This document shows, piece after piece, positions 1 to 6,107 of a stretch of 7,088 bases of DNA. Origin of the DNA: Bacillota bacterium (GTDB lineage Bacteria > Bacillota > Bacilli > Thermoactinomycetales > DSM-44946); the NCBI GenBank assembly GCA_021793745.1, contig JAJYSD010000058.1, forward strand, positions 1 to 7,088, in the 5' to 3' direction. The first letter of the stretch is position 1, and each line of letters starts with the position of its first letter. The notes beneath the pieces were generated by a model. That model was not told the DNA's origin. It saw nothing but the letters and a program-made list of their open reading frames with translations, and made no database searches. Both the position numbers and the translations under genes were made by a program.

Positions 1-1
1 A

Positions 2-23
2 TGGAGGGCGGTTTTTGTTTTTT
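2..23 (+). terminator. Probable 3' half of a Rho-independent terminator of an off-window gene
   Basis: The window opens with GGAGGGCGG (about positions 4-12 within a G-rich run) followed at once by a T-rich tract, TTTTTGTTTTTT, ending near 23. A GC-rich arm running straight into a T-tract is the shape of the right half of an intrinsic terminator. The left arm, expected to read like CCGCCCTCC, would lie before position 1 and cannot be seen. The placement fits, because a new promoter appears to start immediately after it. If the left arm is absent this is just a T-rich spacer. Confidence 0.45.
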
Positions 24-52
24 CATAACCGGACGTGCCCGGCATATACATG
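22..52 (+). promoter_or_regulatory. Candidate sigma-E (mother-cell sporulation) promoter of dacB-spmA-spmB
   Basis: TTCATAAC at 22-29 resembles the sigma-E -35 element (ATA core preceded by a K-M pair). TATACATG at 45-52 resembles the sigma-E -10 element CATACANT, matching the ATACA core. The spacer is 15 bp, within the usual 13-15 bp for this sigma factor. Transcription would begin near 58-60, about 25 bp before the dacB start codon and just ahead of its ribosome binding site. Known background: the B. subtilis dacB operon is transcribed by sigma-E in the mother cell. The match here is by eye and imperfect, particularly at the last -10 base. Confidence 0.45.
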
Positions 53-83
53 TGTACAAAGTACAAGCTGGGGTGGGGGATGG

Positions 84-1223
84 ATGCATCTCACATCGAT
101 TCGCTTCGCGGTCGTCTTACTTCTGATTCCGCTTTTATTGGGCAACACGAAAGCGTTGGCTTCTCCTCCCGGGCCGGAGGTCAGCGCCCGGTCAGCGGCG
201 CTATTGGATGTGGCCTCGGGCCGATTATTGTATGAAAAGGACGCCCACCGCCGCATGCCCATTGCCAGCGTGACCAAGATCATGACGGCGATTGTGGCCA
301 TCGAACATGGAAACTTGTCTGACCGGGTGCGGGTCTCTTCCCGGGCGGAGGGGGTTGAAGGATCGTCCATTTATTTGAAAGCGGGAGAGAAAATTCCCCT
401 GGAGCATCTCCTCTACGGTTTGATGCTCCGTTCCGGAAACGATGCGGCGGTGGCGATCGCCGAACATGTGGGCGGATCGGTGGAGGGATTTGTTTATATG
501 ATGAATGAAAAGGCGGAATACCTGGGCTTGTCCAACACGCATTTCGCCAATCCCCACGGGTTGGACCATCCCGATCACTACTCGACTGCGGCCGACCTGG
601 CTCGGCTGACCGCCTATGCGATGAGAAATTCCACATTTCGAAAAATCGTATCGACGGAAGTGAAAACCGTCCCCTGGCCGGGGGAGACATGGCATCGCAA
701 ATGGTACAACAAAAACAAAATGCTCCGCTATTATCGCTGGGCGGACGGCGTAAAAACCGGGTACACCAAACAGGCGCGGCGGACGCTGGTTTCTTCGGCA
801 AACCGGGACGGACGCCGTCTGGTGAGTGTCACCTTGAACGCCCCGGACGATTGGAACGATTCGATGCGCCTGTTGGAGTTTGGATACCGGGAGTTTTCCA
901 CGGTTCAGGTGGTGAAAAAGGGGCAAGTCTTCGATTGGGCCCGGGTGGCGGAGGATGAGGATCGGATGCTACAGGCGGTGGCGGCGGAGGGATTTGCCTA
1001 TCCCCTGAGCAAGGATGAGAGGAATCAAATTCGACTGGAGCCCGTCGTTACCCATCCCTTGGATCAGATTGAAGAGGAGGGGAAACGGGTCGGCAATATC
1101 CGCGTCTATCTGGAGGATGAGTTGGTCGGAACCGTGCCCCTCTTGACCCAATTCGCGGAAAGTCCTTCAGTATGGCGAAACTGGTCTACCGTGCTGCAGT
1201 ATGTTTTCGGCAGAGGGGGTTGA
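84..1223 (+). CDS. dacB: D-alanyl-D-alanine carboxypeptidase (PBP5*-like, spore cortex)
   Basis: A penicillin-binding serine DD-carypeptidase class enzyme (peptidase family S11) that removes the terminal D-alanine from peptidoglycan stem peptides outside the membrane. The chosen ATG gives 379 residues, close to B. subtilis DacB (about 382). An open frame extends upstream to an ATG at 15, but those 23 codons overlap the putative promoter and T-tract, while the ATG at 84 follows a G-rich ribosome binding site at 70-79 and starts a classic signal peptide (hydrophobic core about residues 8-20, likely cleavage after A24-L-A26). All three active-site motifs are present: S62-V-T-K65 with the nucleophile serine, S117-G-N119, and K224-T-G226. 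After about residue 260 comes a beta-rich PBP5 C-terminal domain, ending in an amphipathic tail (RNWSTVLQYVFGRGG) that may touch the membrane. It is followed 5 bp later by spmA, which supports dacB rather than dacF, whose usual neighbours are the spoIIA genes. The assignment as sporulation-specific rests on this neighbourhood. Confidence 0.93.
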   Translation: MHLTSIRFAVVLLLIPLLLGNTKALASPPGPEVSARSAALLDVASGRLLYEKDAHRRMPIASVTKIMTAIVAIEHGNLSDRVRVSSRAEGVEGSSIYLKAGEKIPLEHLLYGLMLRSGNDAAVAIAEHVGGSVEGFVYMMNEKAEYLGLSNTHFANPHGLDHPDHYSTAADLARLTAYAMRNSTFRKIVSTEVKTVPWPGETWHRKWYNKNKMLRYYRWADGVKTGYTKQARRTLVSSANRDGRRLVSVTLNAPDDWNDSMRLLEFGYREFSTVQVVKKGQVFDWARVAEDEDRMLQAVAAEGFAYPLSKDERNQIRLEPVVTHPLDQIEEEGKRVGNIRVYLEDELVGTVPLLTQFAESPSVWRNWSTVLQYVFGRGG

Positions 1224-1228
1224 CGGGG

Positions 1229-1822
1229 ATGGTTAATCATATCTGGTTATGGATGATCCTGAGCGGCGTGGTGGCCGCTGTGGTCCAGGGACGGGTGGAC
1301 CTCGTGACCCAGGCGGCCCTCACGGGTGCGAAGGAAGCGGTCGCGGTCTGTATCGGATTGATCAGCATTCTCGTTTTTTGGATGGGAATGATGCGAATTG
1401 CTCAAGACGCCGGTTTATTGGAGAAGCTGGCCCGACTGCTTCGTCCCGCGGTCCGCTTTTTGTTCCCGTCCGTTCCCCCCGATCATCCGGCAATGGGTTA
1501 TATTTTGAGCAATATCAGCGCCAACATGTTCGGGCTGGGAAATGCCGCAACCCCGATGGGCATCAAGGCGATGGAGGAGCTGCAGAAGCTGAATCCCGAT
1601 CCGAAGACCGCGTCTCCGGCGATGTGTACGCTGCTCGCCCTGAATACCTCCGGTTTCACCCTGATTCCCACAACCATCATCGGTCTTCGGATGAAATACG
1701 GCTCGGCGGATCCGGCGGAGATCATCGGAAGCACCTTGCTTGCCACGATGATCTCCAGCCTGGTGGCTATTCTGCTGGACCGGTGGTTTCGGTCCAGGTA
1801 TTTCCGGAGTCGAGCGGAATAA
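1229..1822 (+). CDS. spmA: Spore maturation protein A
   Basis: An integral membrane protein needed, with SpmB, for full dehydration and heat resistance of the spore core in B. subtilis; its biochemical activity is not established. The protein belongs to the nucleoside-recognition/Gate domain family. The ATG at 1229 gives 197 residues, near the B. subtilis length (about 196) and with the same MVN-I-W style opening. A longer frame from 1172 would overlap dacB by about 50 bp and is less likely. The ribosome binding site AGAGGGGG at 1212-1219 lies inside the end of dacB, only 5 bp separate the genes, and translation is probably coupled. Hydrophobic segments lie at about residues 5-20, 35-54 and 166-184. 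The strongest signature is the conserved stretch at 86-117 containing GYILSN, then GLGNAATPMGIKAM. The polar, Arg-rich C-terminus suggests a cytoplasmic tail. No frameshift or truncation is seen. Confidence 0.95.
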   Translation: MVNHIWLWMILSGVVAAVVQGRVDLVTQAALTGAKEAVAVCIGLISILVFWMGMMRIAQDAGLLEKLARLLRPAVRFLFPSVPPDHPAMGYILSNISANMFGLGNAATPMGIKAMEELQKLNPDPKTASPAMCTLLALNTSGFTLIPTTIIGLRMKYGSADPAEIIGSTLLATMISSLVAILLDRWFRSRYFRSRAE

Positions 1823-1846
1823 ATGCGATGCGGGAGGGGTGAGGAA

Positions 1847-2383
1847 ATGGAATGGATCAATTGGATTTCCAAACTGATGATCCCGGCGCTCATCGTCTTC
1901 ATCCCTCTTTATGCCGCGTATTTACGCACGGTTCCGGTATATGAAAGTTTTGGGGAGGGGTCCGAGGAGGGGTTTCCCACTGCGGTGCAAATTATTCCTC
2001 ATCTGGTGGGAATGATGGTGGCGGTCTCCATCTTCCGGGAAACGGGGGCGATGCAGTTTTACCTGAAGCTGTTCCAGCCGCTCCTGTCCTTGATCCATTT
2101 TCCCGAAGAGTCGTTTCCCCTGGCCCTGCTCCGCCCCATCTCGGGGGCCGGATCCCTTGCCTTTGTGGAGAGCATTTTTCGCGCCCACGGTCCGGATTCC
2201 TATTTGGGCAGATTGGTATCGACGATGCAGGGGAGCACCGACACCACGCTGTACGTGCTGACCGTTTACTTTGGAGCGGTGGGAATCCGCCGGTCGCTGT
2301 ATGCGGTGAAGGTGGGTCTGTTGGCCGATATGGCCGGCTTTGTGGCGTCCTGGCTGATCGTGACGATGGTCTTCGGCTCCTGA
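1847..2383 (+). CDS. spmB: Spore maturation protein B
   Basis: The partner of SpmA in spore core dehydration, also a multi-spanning Gate-domain membrane protein. The ATG at 1847 gives 178 residues, the same length as I recall for B. subtilis SpmB. The start is preceded by GGAGGGG at 1833-1839 with a 7-base spacer. An in-frame ATG at 1823 directly follows the spmA stop but has no ribosome binding site of its own, so its 8 extra residues are probably not translated. Hydrophobic segments lie at about residues 8-26, 47-63, 134-147 and 154-176. Family signatures are R96-P-I-S-G-A-G-S103 and Q128-G-S-T-D-T-T134. The gene sits 24 bp after spmA, and the pair is almost always adjacent, suggesting a hetero-complex. 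The 47 bp after it contain only a weak 5-bp hairpin and no T-tract, so read-through into rluB is likely. Confidence 0.95.
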   Translation: MEWINWISKLMIPALIVFIPLYAAYLRTVPVYESFGEGSEEGFPTAVQIIPHLVGMMVAVSIFRETGAMQFYLKLFQPLLSLIHFPEESFPLALLRPISGAGSLAFVESIFRAHGPDSYLGRLVSTMQGSTDTTLYVLTVYFGAVGIRRSLYAVKVGLLADMAGFVASWLIVTMVFGS

Positions 2384-2430
2384 TTTGTGATCCGCATCGG
2401 GATCGGATAAGATGGGGATGGGGTGAGAAT

Positions 2431-3156
2431 ATGGAGCGGCTGCAGAAGATCATCGCCCAGGCGGGGGTGGCCTCCCGCCGAAAAAGTGAGGAGTTGATCC
2501 TTCAGGGGCTGGTGAAGGTCAACGGGGAGACGGTTACCACCCTGGGGGTGAAGGTGGATCCGGACAGGGACCGGATTGAGGTTCAGGGAAAGCCGATCCG
2601 TCTGCAGCGGAAGCGGCTCTTTGCTTTTTACAAGCCCCGAGGGGTGATCACCAGCATGTCCGATCCCCGGGGAAGGCGGGTTGTGGCCGATTATTTTCGG
2701 GCGATTCCCGAGCGGGTGTTTCCGGTGGGGCGGCTGGACTGGGATACCGAAGGGTTGCTGCTCATGACGAACGATGGCGAGCTGGCGAATCTCCTGATGC
2801 ATCCCCGGTATGAGGTGGAGAAGTGTTATCACGCCACGGTGCAGGGACATCCCGACGACGCGGCGTTGGAGCGGCTGAGAAGGGGAATCCGGCTGGAGGA
2901 CGGATGGACAGCCCCTGCCAACGTGCGACGCATCCGGCGGGAAAAGGGACTTACCGTGCTGGAGATCATCATCCACGAAGGGCGAAACCGGTTGGTTCGG
3001 CGGATGTGCAAGGCGGTGGGCCATCCGGTCCGCCATTTGATTCGGACGCGGTTCGCCTTTGTCACCCTTGAGGGGCTTTCGCCGGGCACGTTTCGGGAAC
3101 TCAGCCGGGAGGAAAGGGAGCGCCTCCGCCGATCTTTCAAACAATCTTCAAAATGA
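2431..3156 (+). CDS. rluB: 23S rRNA pseudouridine synthase B, RsuA/RluB family
   Basis: A cytoplasmic RNA-modifying enzyme that isomerises a uridine of 23S rRNA helix 89-90, near the peptidyl transferase centre, to pseudouridine (E. coli U2605; the B. subtilis homologue is YpuL/RluB). The protein has 241 residues. An N-terminal S4 RNA-binding domain covers about residues 1-58 (ERLQKIIAQAGVASRR, then VKVNG). The catalytic domain follows, with the hallmark G100-R-L-D103, where D103 is the expected catalytic aspartate, then DTEGLLLMTNDG, K131-C-Y133 and E183-G-R-N-R. In that last motif the residue after NR is Leu188, where Gln is the usual family residue (EGRNRQVRRM); the rest of the motif is intact. 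The C-terminus is a basic, Arg-rich helix. The start ATG has GGGGTGAGA just upstream. It lies 47 bp after spmB, as in Bacillus. Distinguishing RluB from RsuA/RluE/RluF relies on the S4 domain and synteny. Confidence 0.93.
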   Translation: MERLQKIIAQAGVASRRKSEELILQGLVKVNGETVTTLGVKVDPDRDRIEVQGKPIRLQRKRLFAFYKPRGVITSMSDPRGRRVVADYFRAIPERVFPVGRLDWDTEGLLLMTNDGELANLLMHPRYEVEKCYHATVQGHPDDAALERLRRGIRLEDGWTAPANVRRIRREKGLTVLEIIIHEGRNRLVRRMCKAVGHPVRHLIRTRFAFVTLEGLSPGTFRELSREERERLRRSFKQSSK

Positions 3157-3161
3157 GATTT

Positions 3162-3189
3162 TAGTCACGTTTTTCACCTGAGATATAAT
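3162..3189 (+). promoter_or_regulatory. Candidate sigma-A promoter driving resBCDE
   Basis: A perfect -10 hexamer TATAAT lies at 3184-3189. TAGTCA at 3162-3167 matches TTGACA at 4 of 6 positions with a 16-bp spacer. This is an AT-rich island in an otherwise GC-rich window, and it sits just after the rluB stop. Transcription would begin near 3196, leaving a leader of about 80 bases before the resB start. In B. subtilis the main res promoter lies upstream of resA and is activated by ResD. Here resA is absent and this site is in the corresponding position. On the minus strand two GTGA words, 9 bp apart (TCAC at 3165-3168 and 3174-3177 on the plus strand), flank the spacer and vaguely recall ResD half-sites, but the match is too weak to call. 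Confidence 0.5.
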
Positions 3190-3217
3190 GATTCTTAAAG
3201 GTAATGATTCTTAAAGA
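3186..3217 (+). repeat. Tandem duplication of a 16-bp unit overlapping the resB promoter
   Basis: The unit TAATGATTCTTAAAGG at 3186-3201 is followed without a gap by TAATGATTCTTAAAGA at 3202-3217. The two copies match at 15 of 16 positions. The first copy begins inside the TATAAT box, and the second sits where the start of the transcript would be. The word ATATAATGATTCTTA at 3183-3197 agrees with the PerR box consensus TTATAATNATTATAA at 11 of 14 fixed positions. The second copy agrees less well (9 of 14). This could be a pair of binding sites for a Fur-family or other repressor, or simply a slippage duplication. The repeat itself is certain; the function is not known. Confidence 0.85.
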
Positions 3218-3221
3218 AGGT

Positions 3222-3238
3222 CCCGATCATCGATCGGG
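3222..3238 (+). other. Perfect short hairpin in the resB leader
   Basis: CCCGATC (3222-3228) and GATCGGG (3232-3238) are exact reverse complements around a 3-base loop. It is overlapped on the right by the 8-bp palindrome GGCATGCC (3239-3246), and TCGG at 3234-3237 could alternatively pair with CCGA at 3245-3248, so two exclusive foldings are possible. No T-tract follows, so it is not an intrinsic terminator. It sits about 25 bases before the resB ribosome binding site, in what would be the untranslated leader. It may stabilise the mRNA 5' end or tune translation. Such short perfect stems also occur by chance. Confidence 0.4.
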
Positions 3239-3260
3239 GGCATGCCGAGCACCATACGAA

Positions 3261-3278
3261 GCGGGGGTCGAAGCGGTG
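3261..3278 (+). promoter_or_regulatory. Ribosome binding site and GTG that fix the resB start
   Basis: GCGGGGGTCG at 3261-3270 contains a G-rich Shine-Dalgarno-like core, 8-9 bases before GTG at 3276-3278. It favours this GTG over the in-frame ATG at 3204, which lies inside the tandem repeat, would sit within a few bases of the predicted transcript start, and has only AAAGG upstream. Confidence 0.6.
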
Positions 3279-4880
3279 GAGAACACAAAATGCGATTGCG
3301 GACACAACAACCCCGTCGGAACGGTTTTGTGCGAGTCCTGCGGTAAACCCCTCGTGGAAGAGATGGACAATCAAAAACAGACCCTGGACATGCGCTACGA
3401 GGGGGCGGCTCGGCGGTCCCAGACGCGGAATCGCGCGCTGATCGACAAGGTTTGGAATTTCTTTTCCTCGGTCAAGGTGGCGGTAATCCTTATCCTCATT
3501 ACCTTGGCGGTATCCATCTTAGGGACGATTCTTCCCCAGGAGCAGTACATCCCTTCCGCCCGGCCCGAGGTGTATTATCCGCAGCAATACGGAGTGGTGG
3601 GGGAGATCTATTATAAGCTGGGCTTGTCCGATCTGTATTCCTCCTGGCCCTTTCGCCTGCTGATCGCCATGATCGGTGTTTCCCTGGTGGTGTGCAGCCT
3701 GGATCGGGTGCTACCCCTGTACCGGGCTCTGAAGAATCAACGGGTGACGAAGGATCCCGTCTTTCTCACACGTCAGCGGATTCACGCCCAGCAGGAGATG
3801 ACGGAGCAGGAAGGGATTGCCCTGATGGACCGGCTGGCGGAAGGGCTTTCCCGGAAGCGATACCATGTTCGCCGGGAGGGATCGGCCCTTCTCGCGGAAA
3901 AGGGACGGTTCAGCCGCTGGGGACCCTACATCAACCACGTCGGACTGATCATCTTGTTGCTCGGGATCCTGCTGCTCAGGGTTCCGGGTTTCTACCTGAA
4001 CGAGTTTGTGTTCGTTCGGGAAGGGGAAACCAAGCCGGTTCCCCGGACCCCCTACTATGTCAAAAATGAAGCGGCATCCGTGGTGTTCTACGATCCGGAG
4101 GAGCTGCCTCCGGATATGGCTGAAAGCGGACAGTCCGTCATTAAACAGTATGAGACAAAGGCGGTGTTATTCACCAAGGATCCTGAGACCGGTGAATTGG
4201 AGCCGGTGCACCGCCAGACGATTCGGGTAAACCATCCGCTCCAGTATCAAGGCGTTGAGCTTTTCCAATCCGACTTTCAAACCAAATTGAAGGGATTGGA
4301 TTTAGCGGTCCGGGACAAGAAGACAGGGAAAACTATCGGCAGCTTTACGGTGGATCTCGAGAATCCCAAATTCCGAGAGCCCTACCGGCTTTCCGGAGGC
4401 GTCGAAGTGCGCATTTTGGAGTATTTTCCGGATTTTGCGATGGAAGAGAACCGCCCGATCACCCTTTCGGAGGAGCCCAACCGGCCGGCTTTTGTGTTTG
4501 AGGTGAAAACGCCCGAGCTGAAGGAGCCGGAAAAATCCTGGGTGATCGCCGGTACCAACATGGACGAGGTTCAAAAGGATAACCGGTACGAAATGAAGCT
4601 GTCAAAGATACAAACCGTCAACCAGTCGGGATTGATCGTTCGCCAGCAGAAGGGAACGCCGATTATCTTTTCCGGCGCGATGATCTTTGTGATCGGTCTG
4701 GTCATCGGTTTCTACTGGCAGCACCGCAGGGTTTGGATTCGTTGGAAGGAGGGCATCTTGTATCTAGGTGCCCATACCAACAAGAACTGGTTCGGGTTCA
4801 GGCGAGAACTGGAGCAGGCCGCAGAGGGGACGGATCTTCGGCTTGTTTTTCCGACCAGCGGTAGGAGGGAAAACGGATGA
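3276..4880 (+). CDS. resB: Cytochrome c biogenesis protein ResB (system II, CcsB/Ccs1 family)
   Basis: With ResC this forms the membrane complex that moves heme outward and attaches it to CXXCH motifs of apocytochromes c. From GTG 3276 the protein has 534 residues, close to Bacillus ResB. A zinc-ribbon-like cluster opens it: C6-x-C8 and C19-x-x-C22 within the stretch CDCGHNNPVGTVLCESCG. Membrane segments follow at about 66-86, 127-142, 217-235 and 463-481. H221 in TM3 (YINHVG) and H483 just after TM4 (YWQHRR) are candidate heme or structural residues. A large extracytoplasmic domain of about 225 residues lies between TM3 and TM4. The cytosolic tail carries the family stretch AHTNKNWFG. The ATG at 3204 would add 24 residues that look unlike any ResB start and is judged non-native. 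The stop overlaps the resC start as ATGA. The gene follows rluB after 119 bp, with no resA between them. Confidence 0.95.
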   Translation: MENTKCDCGHNNPVGTVLCESCGKPLVEEMDNQKQTLDMRYEGAARRSQTRNRALIDKVWNFFSSVKVAVILILITLAVSILGTILPQEQYIPSARPEVYYPQQYGVVGEIYYKLGLSDLYSSWPFRLLIAMIGVSLVVCSLDRVLPLYRALKNQRVTKDPVFLTRQRIHAQQEMTEQEGIALMDRLAEGLSRKRYHVRREGSALLAEKGRFSRWGPYINHVGLIILLLGILLLRVPGFYLNEFVFVREGETKPVPRTPYYVKNEAASVVFYDPEELPPDMAESGQSVIKQYETKAVLFTKDPETGELEPVHRQTIRVNHPLQYQGVELFQSDFQTKLKGLDLAVRDKKTGKTIGSFTVDLENPKFREPYRLSGGVEVRILEYFPDFAMEENRPITLSEEPNRPAFVFEVKTPELKEPEKSWVIAGTNMDEVQKDNRYEMKLSKIQTVNQSGLIVRQQKGTPIIFSGAMIFVIGLVIGFYWQHRRVWIRWKEGILYLGAHTNKNWFGFRRELEQAAEGTDLRLVFPTSGRRENG

Positions 4881-6082
4881 ATACATGGATGGAGAACTTG
4901 CTCCTTCTCACCTTTGTCGCGTATGGGCTGGCCTCCGTCGCCTTTGCTGTTGCGGTCATCGGAAGGAAGCGGAAATCCGGTGAGGACAATCATGTTCGCC
5001 GGTGGGGGAGAGCCGGCATCGTACTGAGCATAATCGGTGCCGCCATCCAGGTGATGTTCATCATCAGCCGCTTTTTCATCGGCGGCCGTTCCATCGCCAG
5101 CAGCATGTTTGAGTTTACTGCGTTTTTGGCCTTTGCCATCGTATTGGCTTTTATCCTGATCTATTATCTTTACCGCACACCCACTCTGGGGGCCTTCGTC
5201 CTTCCCCTGGCGGTGATTCTGTTGGCTTATGCCTCCGTTTTCCCGAAGGAAGTGCGCCCCCTGATTCCCGCCCTGCAGAGCCATTGGCTGCACATCCACG
5301 TGACGCTGGCGGCCCTCGGGGAAGGAGCCTTTGCGGTCGCTTTCATCGCCGGGTTGATCTATTTGATCCGGGTCGTCGGGAATCAGCGGAATTCCACCCA
5401 TGCCCGCTATTTGGAGTTGACGCTGGTGTTGGTGGTGATGTTCGTCGGCTATATTCTCGTCAGCTTCCTCTTTGCGGGGTTGGGTTATGAGGCCGCCATC
5501 CAGCATCCGTTAAATGGCGAGACCATTCAGCAGGAGTATTCGCTGCCTCCCCTGATCGGGCCGGCAGGGGGGGAAGTGGTGAAGATGGATCCCTTCTTGG
5601 GACTGGAGCGCCCGCTGTTTGAAGCCCCCTCCTGGATGAAGGGGGAGAAGGCGGCGAGCAAAACGAACACGGTCTTCTGGTCAATCATCGCCGGTCTCAT
5701 CCTGTACGGTCTATTTCGGGCATTGGCACGGAAGCGGATCTGCGAATGCCTTCACCCGATGGTGAAAAACCTTGACCCGGAGATGGTGGATGAAATCGCC
5801 TATCGGGCGATCGCCATCGGCTTTCCGATCTTCACCCTGGGCGGGCTGGTTTTTGCCTCGATCTGGGCCCATTATGCCTGGGGGCGCTTCTGGGGTTGGG
5901 ATCCGAAGGAAGTGTGGGCCTTGATTACGTGGTTCTTTTACACGGCCTATCTGCATCTGCGCTTGAACCGGGGCTGGCTCGGTTTGAAGTCTTCCTGGTT
6001 GGCCGTCGGCGGGTTTGTGATTCTCATGTTTAATCTCATCGCAATCAATTTGGTGTTTGCCGGTCTTCATTCTTACGCATAA
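4877..6082 (+). CDS. resC: Cytochrome c biogenesis protein ResC (CcsA family, heme handling)
   Basis: The heme-handling partner of ResB in system II cytochrome c maturation, a polytopic membrane protein of 401 residues (B. subtilis ResC about 391). The tryptophan-rich heme-binding WWD motif is complete: W335-G-R-F-W-G-W341-D-P-K-E-V-W347, on an outside-facing loop. Candidate heme-ligand histidines are H141 (WLHIHVTL), H332 (WAHYAWG) and H398 (GLHSYA). Hydrophobic stretches lie near residues 7-29, 46-68, 76-97, 104-122, 143-166, 180-201, 264-282, 312-330, 345-360 and 375-396. A long polar loop at about 203-262 (PPLIGPAGGEVVKMDPFLG) separates the N- and C-terminal bundles. The start ATG lies 7 bases after a strong AGGAGGG (4863-4869) and overlaps the resB stop by 4 bases, so the two proteins are probably made in coupled amounts. 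No key residue is missing. Confidence 0.95.
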   Translation: MNTWMENLLLLTFVAYGLASVAFAVAVIGRKRKSGEDNHVRRWGRAGIVLSIIGAAIQVMFIISRFFIGGRSIASSMFEFTAFLAFAIVLAFILIYYLYRTPTLGAFVLPLAVILLAYASVFPKEVRPLIPALQSHWLHIHVTLAALGEGAFAVAFIAGLIYLIRVVGNQRNSTHARYLELTLVLVVMFVGYILVSFLFAGLGYEAAIQHPLNGETIQQEYSLPPLIGPAGGEVVKMDPFLGLERPLFEAPSWMKGEKAASKTNTVFWSIIAGLILYGLFRALARKRICECLHPMVKNLDPEMVDEIAYRAIAIGFPIFTLGGLVFASIWAHYAWGRFWGWDPKEVWALITWFFYTAYLHLRLNRGWLGLKSSWLAVGGFVILMFNLIAINLVFAGLHSYA

Positions 6083-6107
6083 AGGACCATTACCGTGAGG
6101 TGAGACC

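Noticed and set aside
15..83. In-frame upstream extension of dacB from ATG 15
   Set aside because: It has no fitting ribosome binding site, covers the T-tract and putative promoter, and would put 23 polar residues in front of a clear signal peptide that starts at 84.
373..388. cre-like (CcpA) word around TTGAAAGCGG in dacB
   Set aside because: It breaks the consensus at two fixed positions and lies deep inside a coding region with no reason for catabolite control.
225..926. Long antisense open frames opposite dacB, such as 225-926 and 280-801 on the minus strand
   Set aside because: They mirror the codon pattern of a well-supported gene in GC-rich DNA; their translations are low-complexity Pro/Arg/His-rich and show no family motif.
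2389..2404. Possible terminator between spmB and rluB (GATCC, 6-base loop, GGATC)
   Set aside because: The stem is only 5 bp and no T-tract follows, so it is unlikely to end transcription.
2266..3144. 292-residue antisense frame opposite rluB
   Set aside because: It spans almost exactly the strongly conserved rluB gene in the opposite sense and has no recognisable domain.
3204..3275. In-frame upstream extension of resB from ATG 3204
   Set aside because: The 24 residues do not resemble any ResB start, the ATG lies inside the tandem repeat at the probable transcript start, and the GTG at 3276 has a better ribosome binding site and family-like N-terminus.
4712..5506. 264-residue antisense frame across the resB/resC junction
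   Set aside because: It is a shadow of two confidently identified genes; the protein is rich in His, Gln and Asp with no domain signature and no ribosome binding site of note.
6050..6080. Possible separate promoter for resD at the end of resC
   Set aside because: TTGGTG at 6050-6055 is a weak -35 match and no acceptable -10 box lies 16-18 bp downstream.
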